A stretch of 24,020 nt of DNA. It comes from Thraustochytrium sp. TN22. Lineage: Eukaryota; Sar; Bigyra; Thraustochytrida; Thraustochytriidae. The notes under the pieces were generated by a model that made no database searches, had not been told where the DNA came from, and was given only the letters and a program-made list of their open reading frames with translations. Shown here piece after piece: positions 10,096-17,317 of this stretch (the first letter of the stretch is position 1; every line of letters starts with the position of its first letter). The position numbers were made by a program, and so were the translations under genes. The stretch spans positions 1 to 24,020 of the forward strand of contig JABLUY010000379.1 of assembly GCA_013306675.1 (NCBI GenBank). Direction: 5' to 3'.

Positions 10096-10379
10096 GGCTG
10101 CTGCTGGTAATACTGCTGTGTCGGCTGCTGCGTCGGCTGCTGCTGCAGGAATCCAAGTCCGGGCGGCCCGGCGCTCATGTAGTGCTGCTGGCTGCCAAAG
10201 TCCTGGCGGCCCTGCATCAGCGGCAGGCCATGCTGCTGCTGCTGCTGCTGGTACTGCTGCGGCGGCTGCAACTGCTGCTGTTGCGACGAGTACTGCTGCT
10301 GACCGAGCTGCTGCTGCTGCTGCTGGCCGTGCTGCGGCGGCAGGTGCTGGCCGGGCGCATATCTTTGGCGGTCCTCCAT
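6777..10379 (-). CDS. Q-rich SKICH-like / Cid1-type terminal nucleotidyltransferase (non-canonical poly(A)/poly(U) polymerase)
   Basis: The 1200-residue product starts at ATG 10379 in a strong context. Residues 1-365 are Gln/Pro/His-rich and disordered, with an 18-residue Gln run, an HQ dipeptide run and QIQ triplets. Residues about 370-512 form a beta-rich module with DWVGLYRA, QYNFRYFRG and NTVYVEV, resembling the SKICH domain of NDP52/TAX1BP1. A Gly/Asn/Arg-rich linker follows, then a charged helical region (about 620-720). The C-terminal catalytic half has the Cid1/TUTase signature: FGSS at 855-858, GSDLD with candidate metal ligands D868 and D870, and a third Asp at 943 in LECDICVDNRLAL. 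It continues with the helical core (VVKTWAKRRRINNP), the PAP-associated segment LADLVVGFFW, and IEDPF at 1143-1147. The family adds non-templated U or A to RNA 3' ends; which nucleotide is used cannot be read here. An intronless 3.6-kb frame. Confidence 0.9.
9370..10094 (-). repeat. Gln/His-coding triplet repeats including (CAG)18
   Basis: Inside the nucleotidyltransferase gene, 10041-10094 is 18 perfect CTG units on the + strand (CAG coding Gln on the sense strand). Nearby blocks are shorter CTG runs at about 9588-9615 and 10232-10250, a GGTGCT-type run coding His-Gln at about 9374-9410, and a GGATCTGCT repeat coding Gln-Ile-Gln at about 9346-9374. Perfect triplet purity in an otherwise mixed codon background suggests recent slippage expansion, so length polymorphism between strains is likely. 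Confidence 0.85.
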
Positions 10380-11292
10380 GCTCCGAGCCGCGGGTCTCGG
10401 GCGCCCGTCGCGGGCCTCGCGGCCGGCCTGCGCGCGTCTGGCGGCCTCCCGCTCGCTGTGGCCTGCCGACCGCGCCGCCGCCGCCTGCGCTCGCGCGCGC
10501 GACGTTGGGCTTTGTCAGTGGCGGCTCTAGCTCGGATGCCAAGCCAAGAGGCCCAAGCGACGGCCTATCTATCATGTCCAAGCCTCATCAGCGCAGCGTC
10601 ACCACGAAGAAGGCGATGCTATGCTGCCCGGAGTCATGGTGCCTCGATGGCCGCGGCTCAGAGCGGAAGTGCTTCGTCAGGGCCTGCGAGGACCGACGAG
10701 GTTTTGCATGCAGTGTAGAGTCTCTCGGGGCGATGCGAAGCTGTACGTGCAGGTTGATCCGAATGGTCTCGGAGCGAGCTTGGTGCCAGTCGTGAGCGTG
10801 AAAGCTCTGAGATAAGATGGCGCACAGTTACACTTCGAAGAGGCGTGCCTTGTTGCAGACCATCTCACGTCCGACGAGCTTATGCACATTTGGCGCAGGT
10901 CGATCGACATGCACATTTGGCGCAGGTCGATCGATGACTTTCTCTACCGCGGCGAACGAAACAAAGACAAGCTCGCAACGTCACGGTACAAGCGAGTCTC
11001 GGTGAAAGCCTCGGCGTTGCGCTCACGAGCGACAGGTCGTTCCAGGCGGAGCTGAGCTGCACGGAGGGAGTCAGGAAGTCCTCGAAGAAGCGGCCTATGC
11101 GTGGTTGGTTAGGGCGGCGGCGCGCCAGGGCCTGCTTGGCGCAGACCCGAGCGAGTGGCGGCGGCGTCTCTCGCGCGCGCGGGGGGCGGCGCGGCGGCGG
11201 GCGGCGCGGCGGCGCGGCGAGCGAGGCGGCGCGGCCGGGTTCTCTCGGGATCCGCTTCGCTTCGGGCTGGGGCGGGCGTTCCGACGGCTGTC
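10380..11292. promoter_or_regulatory. Divergent intergenic region with a 27-bp tandem duplication
   Basis: This 913-bp gap separates the start codons of two divergent genes and should contain both promoters. No gene is supportable. The notable element is a two-copy tandem repeat of 26-27 bp at 10882-10934 (each copy begins ATGCACATTTGG and ends CGATCGA). From about 11155 the sequence becomes GGCGGC-rich; the frame of the downstream gene is open there but has no ATG. Confidence 0.55.
10882..10934. repeat. Two-copy 27-bp direct repeat
   Basis: Copy 1 is 10882-10907 and copy 2 is 10909-10934, identical over 26 bp and separated by one base. Each copy ends in the palindromic CGATCGA. It lies about 360 bp upstream of the nucleolin-like start codon, so it could be a duplicated regulatory site, or simply a recent slippage duplication. 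Confidence 0.85.
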
Positions 11293-12633
11293 ATGGGGTC
11301 CAAGGGCGGCGCCGGGGACAAGAAGGAGGCCAAGTCGCGCAAGCGGCAGCGCGACGAGCGCGAGGAGGAGGTGGTGGAGGACGACGAGAGCAGCAGCGAC
11401 AGCGAGGATGAGAGCCCTGCGCTGATGCGCAAGAAGAAGGACGCCGGGGCCGAAAAGCCCAAGAAGGACAAGAAGGACAAGAAGGACAAGAAGAAGGACA
11501 AGAAGAAGAAGGACAAGGCTGCCAAGGCCAAGGCGGATGATGAGGACGAAGACGAGGACGAGGAGAAGGCCGCCGAGGCGACGGAGAAGTCCACGAAGAA
11601 GGACAAGAAGAAGAAGGAAAAGAAGGACAAGAAGAAGAAGAAGGACAAGAAGAAGAAGAAGGAGGAAGAGGAGGAGGAGGAGGAGGAGGAAGAGGAAGAA
11701 GAAGCTGGCGCCGAGGATGACGAGAAAGATGAAGTAGAGGAGCCAATGCAAAAGCGCCGCAAGAAGAAGGAGCAAGAGGACGCCGGCGCGGCCCGGGAGG
11801 AGGGCGAGGAGGAGGAGGAGGAGGAGGAGGAGGAGGAGGAGGACGGTGAGGAAGGCAAAAAGAAGTACACGCAGAACCGGCTGTTTGTGGGCCAGCTGCC
11901 GTACAACGCGACGGTGGAGTCGATCAAGGAGCACTTCGAGAAGCACGGCGTGTTCAACACGGAGGTGCGGCTGCTGACAGACAAGAAGACGAACAAGTCG
12001 CGCGGCATCGCGTTCGTGGAAGTCAAGACCGGCAAGGACATGGCACTGGCGCTGCGCGTGCACCACACTCGGATGTTGGGGCGCATGATCAACGTGGAGC
12101 GCACGGTGGGCGGCGGCGGCAACTCTGATGGCCGCAAGGAGCGGCTCAAGACGCTGCGAGAGGTGCAGAACAAGCAGGTGCACAAGGACGTGCGCGGTGT
12201 GATCGACGAGCTGCTCAAGGCTAACCCGCGCAGCGAGGTGAGCGTGGAGGACTTTGACGAGCGCATCATCGAGGCACTCGGCACGCTGCCCCGTGACGCC
12301 GTGGAGCAGCTCGTGGTGGAGTTCGTCAACTCGGACAACATGGGCAACGTCGAAAACCGCTCGGCCTGGCTCATGGGCATGCTGGCGCGCGTGCGCAAGA
12401 AGCTCAAGGACAGCGAGGACTTCTTTAGCAAGCCACATTCAGGTCGCGGTGGCGGTCGCGGTGGCGGTCGCGGTGGCGGTCGCGGTGGCGGTCGTGGCGG
12501 CGGTCGTGGTGGTGGCCGTGGCGGCTTTGGCGGCGGTCGTGGCGGCGGTCGAGGCGGCTTTGGCGGCGGCGGCCGCGGCGGCGGTCGTGGCGGCTACGGC
12601 CATGGAGGCCGCGAGTCGCGCGGGCAGTGGTGA
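11293..12633 (+). CDS. Nucleolin-like RNA-binding protein: acidic/basic tracts, RRM, hnRNP Q-type acidic domain, RGG tail
   Basis: The 446-residue product starts at ATG 11293, the first in-frame ATG (GTCATGG). Residues 1-190 alternate Lys-rich KKDKK blocks with long Glu runs, as in nucleolin and related nucleolar proteins. One RRM spans about 195-270, with RNP2 LFVGQL and RNP1 SRGIAFVEV. Residues about 290-373 contain DFDERIIEAL, a short variable segment, then NVENRSAWLMGML, which closely resembles the N-terminal acidic (NURR) domain of hnRNP Q/R (SYNCRIP). The tail (about 383-446) is a run of RGGG repeats with Phe and Tyr insertions and ends RGQW. The likely role is nucleolar or ribonucleoprotein RNA binding, possibly rRNA or snoRNP related. 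Calling it nucleolin outright would be too strong because nucleolin lacks the NURR-like domain. The gene is intronless. Confidence 0.9.
   Translation: MGSKGGAGDKKEAKSRKRQRDEREEEVVEDDESSSDSEDESPALMRKKKDAGAEKPKKDKKDKKDKKKDKKKKDKAAKAKADDEDEDEDEEKAAEATEKSTKKDKKKKEKKDKKKKKDKKKKKEEEEEEEEEEEEEEAGAEDDEKDEVEEPMQKRRKKKEQEDAGAAREEGEEEEEEEEEEEEDGEEGKKKYTQNRLFVGQLPYNATVESIKEHFEKHGVFNTEVRLLTDKKTNKSRGIAFVEVKTGKDMALALRVHHTRMLGRMINVERTVGGGGNSDGRKERLKTLREVQNKQVHKDVRGVIDELLKANPRSEVSVEDFDERIIEALGTLPRDAVEQLVVEFVNSDNMGNVENRSAWLMGMLARVRKKLKDSEDFFSKPHSGRGGGRGGGRGGGRGGGRGGGRGGGRGGFGGGRGGGRGGFGGGGRGGGRGGYGHGGRESRGQW
11647..11704 (+). repeat. 58-base pure purine tract coding Lys/Glu
   Basis: Positions 11647-11704 contain only A and G on the + strand. 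This is the purest part of a wider purine-rich stretch (about 11430-11870) that codes the KKDKK and poly-Glu blocks. Such tracts can form triplex or R-loop structures. The simplest explanation is codon constraint from the Lys/Glu repeats. Confidence 0.8.
12444..12600 (+). repeat. RGGG-coding minisatellite
   Basis: Tandem 12-bp units of the form GGTCGCGGTGGC, at first nearly identical and later mixed with CGTGGC variants, encode the RGG tail of the nucleolin-like protein. The near identity of the first units suggests recent expansion. Confidence 0.85.
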
Positions 12634-13039
12634 TGAAAGAAGGAGAGAAAGAAAGAAGCGAGCAAATTGTTCAAGGCAACGAAATCCAAATGCTTTTGAT
12701 TCATACGAGATTCATGACAAACGTGGGCTAGTTGCACTCGAGGAGCTAGCTATCTGGCCCGGGTGAACAGACCCCTGGCACCGTGACACGGGAACGGGAA
12801 CAGAACGCGCGAGGATATGAGCGCGTCGTTGCGCGGGCAGTGGTGATGAAAGAAAAGAAAAGAAAGAAAGAAGCGAGCAAAACGTTCAAGTCAACGAAAT
12901 CCAAATGCTTTTGATTCATGACGAACGTGGGCATCAGGTGGTCAGGCTAGTTGCACTCGAGGAGCTGTTTGGCCCTGGAGAATAGACGCCTGGCACACGG
13001 GAACGGAAAAAGGACGCGCGAGGAGACGGGCGCATCGTC
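12618..13039. repeat. Imperfect ~210-bp tandem duplication spanning the stop codon and 3' flank of the nucleolin-like gene
   Basis: Copy A (12618-12830) and copy B (12831-13039) align end to end. Both begin GCGCGGGCAGTGGTGATGAA, which in copy A is the last codons and TGA of the nucleolin-like gene. Both then carry a GAAAGAAAGAAG tract, AACGAAATCCAAATGC, CTAGTTGCACTCGAGGAGC, and a shared end near ACGCGCGAGGA. Copy B has a short insertion (ATCAGGTGGTCAGG) and small deletions. Copy B therefore duplicates a stop codon context and probably the native 3' end signals. Confidence 0.88.
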
Positions 13040-13297
13040 CTGTCTGGTCCGGTCCGGCGGGCAGGCAGGCAGGCAGGTAGGCAAGCAGGATGGCCACGTA
13101 GAGGAGACCAGGATCGCTTCGATCCGATTTAACTCGATTTGATCCGACTGCAGTGAGGGGTCGCCCGTTCGCTCGCGAGAGCACACACAAATGCTAATCG
13201 GCAAGCTTGGGGCGCTTGCTCACAGTCAGTACGCGCGGAATCGAAGTACAGGCGATGGCGGACGGGCGAGGTGCACGCGGCGTGCCCGTGGCGCATC
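12634..13297. other. Convergent 3' intergenic region
   Basis: Shared 3' flank of the nucleolin-like gene (+) and the guanylate kinase gene (-). Most of it is the tandem duplication described separately. The rest holds a GGCAGGCAGG-type 4-bp repeat at about 13061-13090 and a GATCCGATTT/GATTTGATCC patch at about 13117-13146. No gene is seen. Confidence 0.6.
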
Positions 13298-14128
13298 TTA
13301 GGCGGAGCTGATGGACTTCTCGACGACCGGGTACCAGTCGCCAAGGCGCGAGAGGAGGTCAATGTAGGCGGCGTCGAGGTCGTCGTTGACGATCTTGACG
13401 TCGACGTTGCCGGGCTCGTCGAGCCAGGCCATCTCCTCGCGCGCGTTGTGCAGGCGCTGCAGGAGATCCTCCTCGGTCTCGGTGCCGCGCGCGCGCAGGC
13501 GCTGCTCGAGGATCTCAAAGGAGGGCGGTGCGATGTAGACGCAAAAGGGGTTGAGCGAGGTGGCGCGCACCTTGCGCACGCCCTGGATGTCGATCTCGAG
13601 GATGCAGATCTTGCCCTTGGCGGCGACATCGCGCACGGCCTGCTCGGAGGTGCCGTAAATGTTGCCGTGCACGTTGGCGTGCTCAATGAACTCGCCGCGC
13701 GCGATGCGCTCCTGCATGGACTCGTGGTCGGTGAAGTGGTAGTGCACGCCGTCCTCCTCGCCTTCGCGCGGCTGGCGCGTGGTGTGGCTCACGCAGAGGC
13801 CGAAGACGTCGCTGTGGTCACGGAAGAGGCGCTTGACCAGCGTGCCCTTGCCGACGCCCGAGGGCCCGCACAGGATGAGCGGGCGCGCCTCGCCGTCGCG
13901 CGGCAGCAGCGTCGCGAAGTAGTCGCACGCGAACGCGCAGATGTTCTGCGGCTTCATGAGCAGCACCTGGCTCAGGAAGTCGCTCATGATGTGCTTGAGC
14001 TCCGGGTGCTCCTCCACGTACTTGACGTGCTCCTCCTTGAGCAGGTCCTTGCGCGAGTTCAGCTCGCTCGCCTGCTGGAAGCTCAGCCCGGCGCTGCCGC
14101 CGCTGGCCGCGCTGCGCGCGCTGTTCAT
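13298..14128 (-). CDS. GUK1: Guanylate kinase with N-terminal RIIa/Dpy-30-type docking domain
   Basis: The 276-residue product catalyses ATP + GMP to ADP + GDP. ATG 14128 is the only in-frame ATG before the conserved region; the frame is open upstream but has no ATG. Residues about 30-74 (KYVEEHPELKHIM, then KPQNICAFACDYF) form a helix pair typical of the RIIa/Dpy-30 dimerisation and docking fold. The kinase follows: P-loop GPSGVGKGT at 88-96, GMP-binding SHTTRQPREGE at 114-124, GEFIEHANVHGNIYGTS at 145-161, ILEIDIQGV at 177-184, and the lid/adenine region PPSFEILEQRLRARGTE at 201-217. All key motifs are intact, so the enzyme should be active. RIIa domains often anchor enzymes to AKAP-like scaffolds such as the radial spoke, so a flagellar role is a reasonable inference given the nearby dynein gene. 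It is longer than the usual roughly 200-residue enzyme because of the extra domain. Confidence 0.95.
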   Translation of the reverse strand: MNSARSAASGGSAGLSFQQASELNSRKDLLKEEHVKYVEEHPELKHIMSDFLSQVLLMKPQNICAFACDYFATLLPRDGEARPLILCGPSGVGKGTLVKRLFRDHSDVFGLCVSHTTRQPREGEEDGVHYHFTDHESMQERIARGEFIEHANVHGNIYGTSEQAVRDVAAKGKICILEIDIQGVRKVRATSLNPFCVYIAPPSFEILEQRLRARGTETEEDLLQRLHNAREEMAWLDEPGNVDVKIVNDDLDAAYIDLLSRLGDWYPVVEKSISSA

Positions 14129-15243
14129 CCCTGCGCGCTCCTCCTCGCGCTCGTACGCCGCCGCCACGAGCGACGCGCGCGCTTCGCCGCCGACCGCCGC
14201 TCCAGCCAGCCAGCCAGCCGGCCACTCAGCGGGCGCGGGCGCGGGCGCGGGCGCGGCCGGGCGGGCGGGCGGGCGCGCTGCCGTCGTGGCCGCCTCCTCG
14301 AGCGCGCTCCGGGTCTGCCGCGCCGCCGCGCGCGCGCGCGCTGAGGAGTCGGCGCCGCACGCGGCCCGCGCGGGACCGTGCCCCCGCGAGGCAGCGCCGG
14401 GGGGCACCGGGCGAGTCGGGGCCGCCCTTGCGCCGCGCCGCGCAACTGCGCGCGGGTCCGTTAACCCACTTGCGCGCGCGGGGGGCCCACTTGCGGCGCG
14501 TCGTGGCCGCCGTCACCACCGGCCGGGGCGCGTGCGCGCGCGGCGTGTGCATGTTGGGCGAGGAGGAGGTCACGGTGGAGCGGGGCGCGTGCGAGGCGAG
14601 GCGCAGGACGCGGGGTTGTGGACTGGCCGTGCAGGAGAGCGACCTCGTGCGGCGGCTGGAGACGGCCTCGTGCGGCTGGAGAGCCCCTGGAGTCTGCTGC
14701 GCGAGGTGGCTTTCGTTGCGAGGTTTTGTCAAGGTGACTTCTGCGTGACGCAGCCTTGTGTGAGCGTCAGAAGCTGGCAGGACTCGGACGACTAAGACGC
14801 GACGTCCGAGCAGGCAGTCCATCAGGATGGTGCCGTCGTATAAAGCTAATTTACATCAAGGTAGTTCGTGGTAACAATACAGCTAGCTACCAGCAGCAGG
14901 CGCGTCGGAGGGCTCGCATTCCTGCTGGCTGGTTGTTGTCGTTGGTGATGGCAGCCCAGCAGAGGCTCGCCGCCTCCGTCGCCAGCGCTTGAACGTTCGT
15001 CTTGTAGCGCAGCCCTCTTCGTTCATCGTCGGCCCGAGGCGCTCATGGCGGGCTTCGCTCCTCGCGCTGTCCTTAAAAGCGAGGCCTCGTGCTCATACGT
15101 CGGCAGCGCTTTGCCTGCCTGCGCGAGTTGAACTTGCCCGCTCGAGTTCGAGTTGACGTGGAAGGCAGGCGACCTCGACTCGGACCTTGACGTCGGCGAC
15201 CTCGCCGCCGCAGACTCGTAGCTCGCGCGAGAGGCGGCAGCGC

Positions 15244-15286
<43 letters not shown>

Positions 15287-15314
15287 GCAGCGGCGGCAGC
15301 CAGAGCACGAGCGC

Positions 15315-15352
<38 letters not shown>

Positions 15353-15356
15353 CACC
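14129..15356. promoter_or_regulatory. Divergent promoter region (guanylate kinase / SEC12)
   Basis: This 1.2-kb gap separates divergent start codons. No gene is supportable: open frames here are Arg/Ala/Gly-rich artefacts of GC content. The guanylate kinase side carries GGGCGC repeats at about 14229-14275. A TATAAA at 14839-14844 lies 513 bp from the SEC12 start, too far to be a core promoter unless the 5' UTR is long or spliced. The SEC12 side ends in two (GGC)n blocks. Confidence 0.5.
15247..15353 (+). repeat. Two CGG/GGC triplet blocks directly upstream of the SEC12 start codon
   Basis: About twelve GGC units at 15247-15281 are followed by three CAG units, a short interruption, and about twelve more GGC units at about 15317-15352. 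The second block runs straight into the start context GCCACCATGG. These units must lie in the 5' UTR if transcription starts upstream. The frame relation does not support coding, because no ATG precedes them in the SEC12 frame. Confidence 0.85.
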
Positions 15357-16862
15357 ATGGGCAAGAAGCACGTGAACATGGCGACCAAGTTCCCCGTCTT
15401 CGCCATCAGCGAGACGGGGCTGGGCGTGGCGGGCGCGCCGGGGCAGCAGGCAGTGCTCAACGTGGGCGGCGGCGGCGCGGCGCGGACCGGCGTGGGCAAC
15501 CTCGTGACCGGGTTCACGCTGGACCTGACTCCCGAGGGCGACCCCTGCGTAAGGCAGCTGCTGGCCTTCAACACCGGCCAGCGGCTGTGCACGACGGTGG
15601 ACGTGGCGCCGGACCAGGAGAGCATCGCGTGCAGCCTGGAGGGCGGCTGCCTGGTGCTGCGGTACGACGCGGACGCGGACGCGCTGCAGGAGGTGGGCTT
15701 CTTCGAGACGGACGCGGCGCGCGACGAGTCCACGCCGGCTTGCCAGAACGTGGCGCGCTTTCACCCGCACGATTATTCGGTGCTCGCCACGGGCGGCGAC
15801 GACACCAGCGCCAGCCTGTGGGAGCTCTGCATCGAGCGCAAGACGAGCGAGGGCGGGGATGAGGGCGTGCCTGGAAATGAGCCCGATTCGGCGCCCTCGC
15901 CCGCCTCGCCCAAGATCGAGGAGAAGGGCGTCGAGCTCAAGGCCAAGGAGGACGACCAGGCAGAGGCGGCCGCAGACGCTGGTACCGAGCCGGGAACGCC
16001 GGCGCCCGAGCGCAAGGCTGACGAGGAAGAAACCGGCGACGACGGGGAGCATGAGGACCAGGACCAGGAGAAGGACCAGGAGAAGGAAAAGGCCAAGGAG
16101 ACCAAGGAGGCCGCGGCGGGCAACAAGAACGACGAAAGCAAGGAAGCCGCGCCGGCGCTGCAGTATACGCTCGTGGCGAAGCGCACACGCAAGCTGACGG
16201 GCCACACCAAGGGCATCAAGGACCTGCACTTCTCGCCGTCCGGCGCGCTCCTGGTGACGGCGTCCGGCGACAACACGTGCAGGATATGGGGTGTGAGCGA
16301 CGGCAAGCTGCACCAAGTCATCCCATCAGACCAGGCCGCCGGCATGGTGTTCCGGCGGTGCCGGCTGGTGGAGGATGGGCGCCTGCTGACGCTGCAGGCA
16401 CGGCCGGGCCGCGGCGGCCACTCCTTCTTGGTGGAGTTCGTGCGCGACGAGGCCGCGCCCCTGGGCAAGCAGTGGACCCTGCACCGTTCGGTGCGCGTGC
16501 TCAAGGGGCTCGCCACCACCATGCACGTGCGGCCGCCCCTGGTGTGCGTAGCCGACGCCGCGGGCGGCCTCACGCTGCACGACCTGGAGACGCTGCGCAA
16601 CCTGGCGCACCTGGACGAGGTGCACAGCCTGCCAGTCACGGGTCTATCCTCGCTCTCGCACCCGAAGGACGCCTCGCGCGCCTTTGTACTCACGGGCTCC
16701 ATGGACAAGACCATGGCCATGATCCCGGCCGAGGCACCGCGCAACCTTGGCTTCTGGCGTCTCGCCGTCCCTCTCATGCTCATTCTCATCGTGTTGCTGC
16801 TGCGGTTCGCGCTCTTTTCCGAGCCCGAGCCGGAGTTTGTCGGCACACATGCCGAGCTCTGA
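15357..16862 (+). CDS. SEC12: SEC12/PREB, ER-membrane exchange factor for SAR1
   Basis: The 501-residue WD40 protein has one C-terminal membrane span. In the family it sits in the ER membrane and loads GTP onto SAR1 to start COPII coat assembly. ATG 15357 has a perfect GCCACCATGG context. The key signature is GGGGAARTGV at 37-46, matching the K-loop motif (GGGGAAKTG) that contacts SAR1. WD40 blades include LATGGDDTSASLWEL and LTGHTKGIKDLHFSPSG then TASGDNTCRIWG. A highly charged Glu/Lys/Asp-rich insertion (about 165-265) splits the propeller. The TM segment is about 468-487 (LAVPLMLILIVLLL), leaving a short lumenal tail ending THAEL. That tail resembles the HDEL/KDEL class of ER retrieval signals. 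Intronless; convergent with the ankyrin gene. Confidence 0.93.
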   Translation: MGKKHVNMATKFPVFAISETGLGVAGAPGQQAVLNVGGGGAARTGVGNLVTGFTLDLTPEGDPCVRQLLAFNTGQRLCTTVDVAPDQESIACSLEGGCLVLRYDADADALQEVGFFETDAARDESTPACQNVARFHPHDYSVLATGGDDTSASLWELCIERKTSEGGDEGVPGNEPDSAPSPASPKIEEKGVELKAKEDDQAEAAADAGTEPGTPAPERKADEEETGDDGEHEDQDQEKDQEKEKAKETKEAAAGNKNDESKEAAPALQYTLVAKRTRKLTGHTKGIKDLHFSPSGALLVTASGDNTCRIWGVSDGKLHQVIPSDQAAGMVFRRCRLVEDGRLLTLQARPGRGGHSFLVEFVRDEAAPLGKQWTLHRSVRVLKGLATTMHVRPPLVCVADAAGGLTLHDLETLRNLAHLDEVHSLPVTGLSSLSHPKDASRAFVLTGSMDKTMAMIPAEAPRNLGFWRLAVPLMLILIVLLLRFALFSEPEPEFVGTHAEL

Positions 16863-17317
16863 GGAGATGAAGTGGTAGCTTTGTGAACGAAGAATAGAAC
16901 TTGGGGTCATGTGAACGAAGAAGATGATCCAAGAGAACGAAGAAGATCATTCAGTGCGCCGCTGGCTGACGACGATGCATGCACGCATCCAGCGAAAATT
17001 CATACATGGCAAATTTACACAGGCGAGACAGGACAACAGACAAAGGGAAGGCGAACACAGGGAGGGTGGCGATAGGCACATCAGCCAGGCAGATCAGGCA
17101 GGCAAACACAGAGATTAGCGGGCGGCCGGGTGGCCAGGCGGGCGGCCGGGTGGCCAGGCGGGCGGCCGGGTGGCCAGGCGGGTGGCCGGGTGGCCAGGCG
17201 GGTGGCCAGGCAGGAAAGAGGGCGATCAGCGCATGGGCTCCCTTTCAGCACCGGAGGCTGCGCCTTGGGAGCGGCGACGGCAACGGCGACGGGAACGGGA
17301 ACGGGACAGCATGGTCG
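16863..17317. other. Convergent 3' intergenic region
   Basis: Shared 3' flank of SEC12 (+) and the ankyrin gene (-). It contains three GAACGAAGAA motifs (16885-16894, 16913-16922, 16935-16944) just after the SEC12 stop codon and a GC-rich minisatellite at 17121-17210. No gene is supportable. Confidence 0.6.
17121..17210. repeat. 20-bp minisatellite, about 4.5 copies
   Basis: The unit GGCGGCCGGGTGGCCAGGCG repeats at 17121, 17141 and 17161 without change, at 17181 with one change (GGTGG), and partially from 17201. Near-perfect identity suggests recent expansion. It lies in the 3' intergenic region between convergent genes. Confidence 0.9.

Noticed and set aside
11095-12438. Minus-strand frame with long Leu and Ser runs that looks membrane-like
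   Set aside because: The Leu/Phe runs are the antisense reading of Lys/Glu triplet repeats of the nucleolin-like gene.
14839-14844. TATAAA as the SEC12 core promoter
   Set aside because: It lies over 500 bp from the start codon and no other gene here shows a TATA box; one hexamer in this length is expected by chance.
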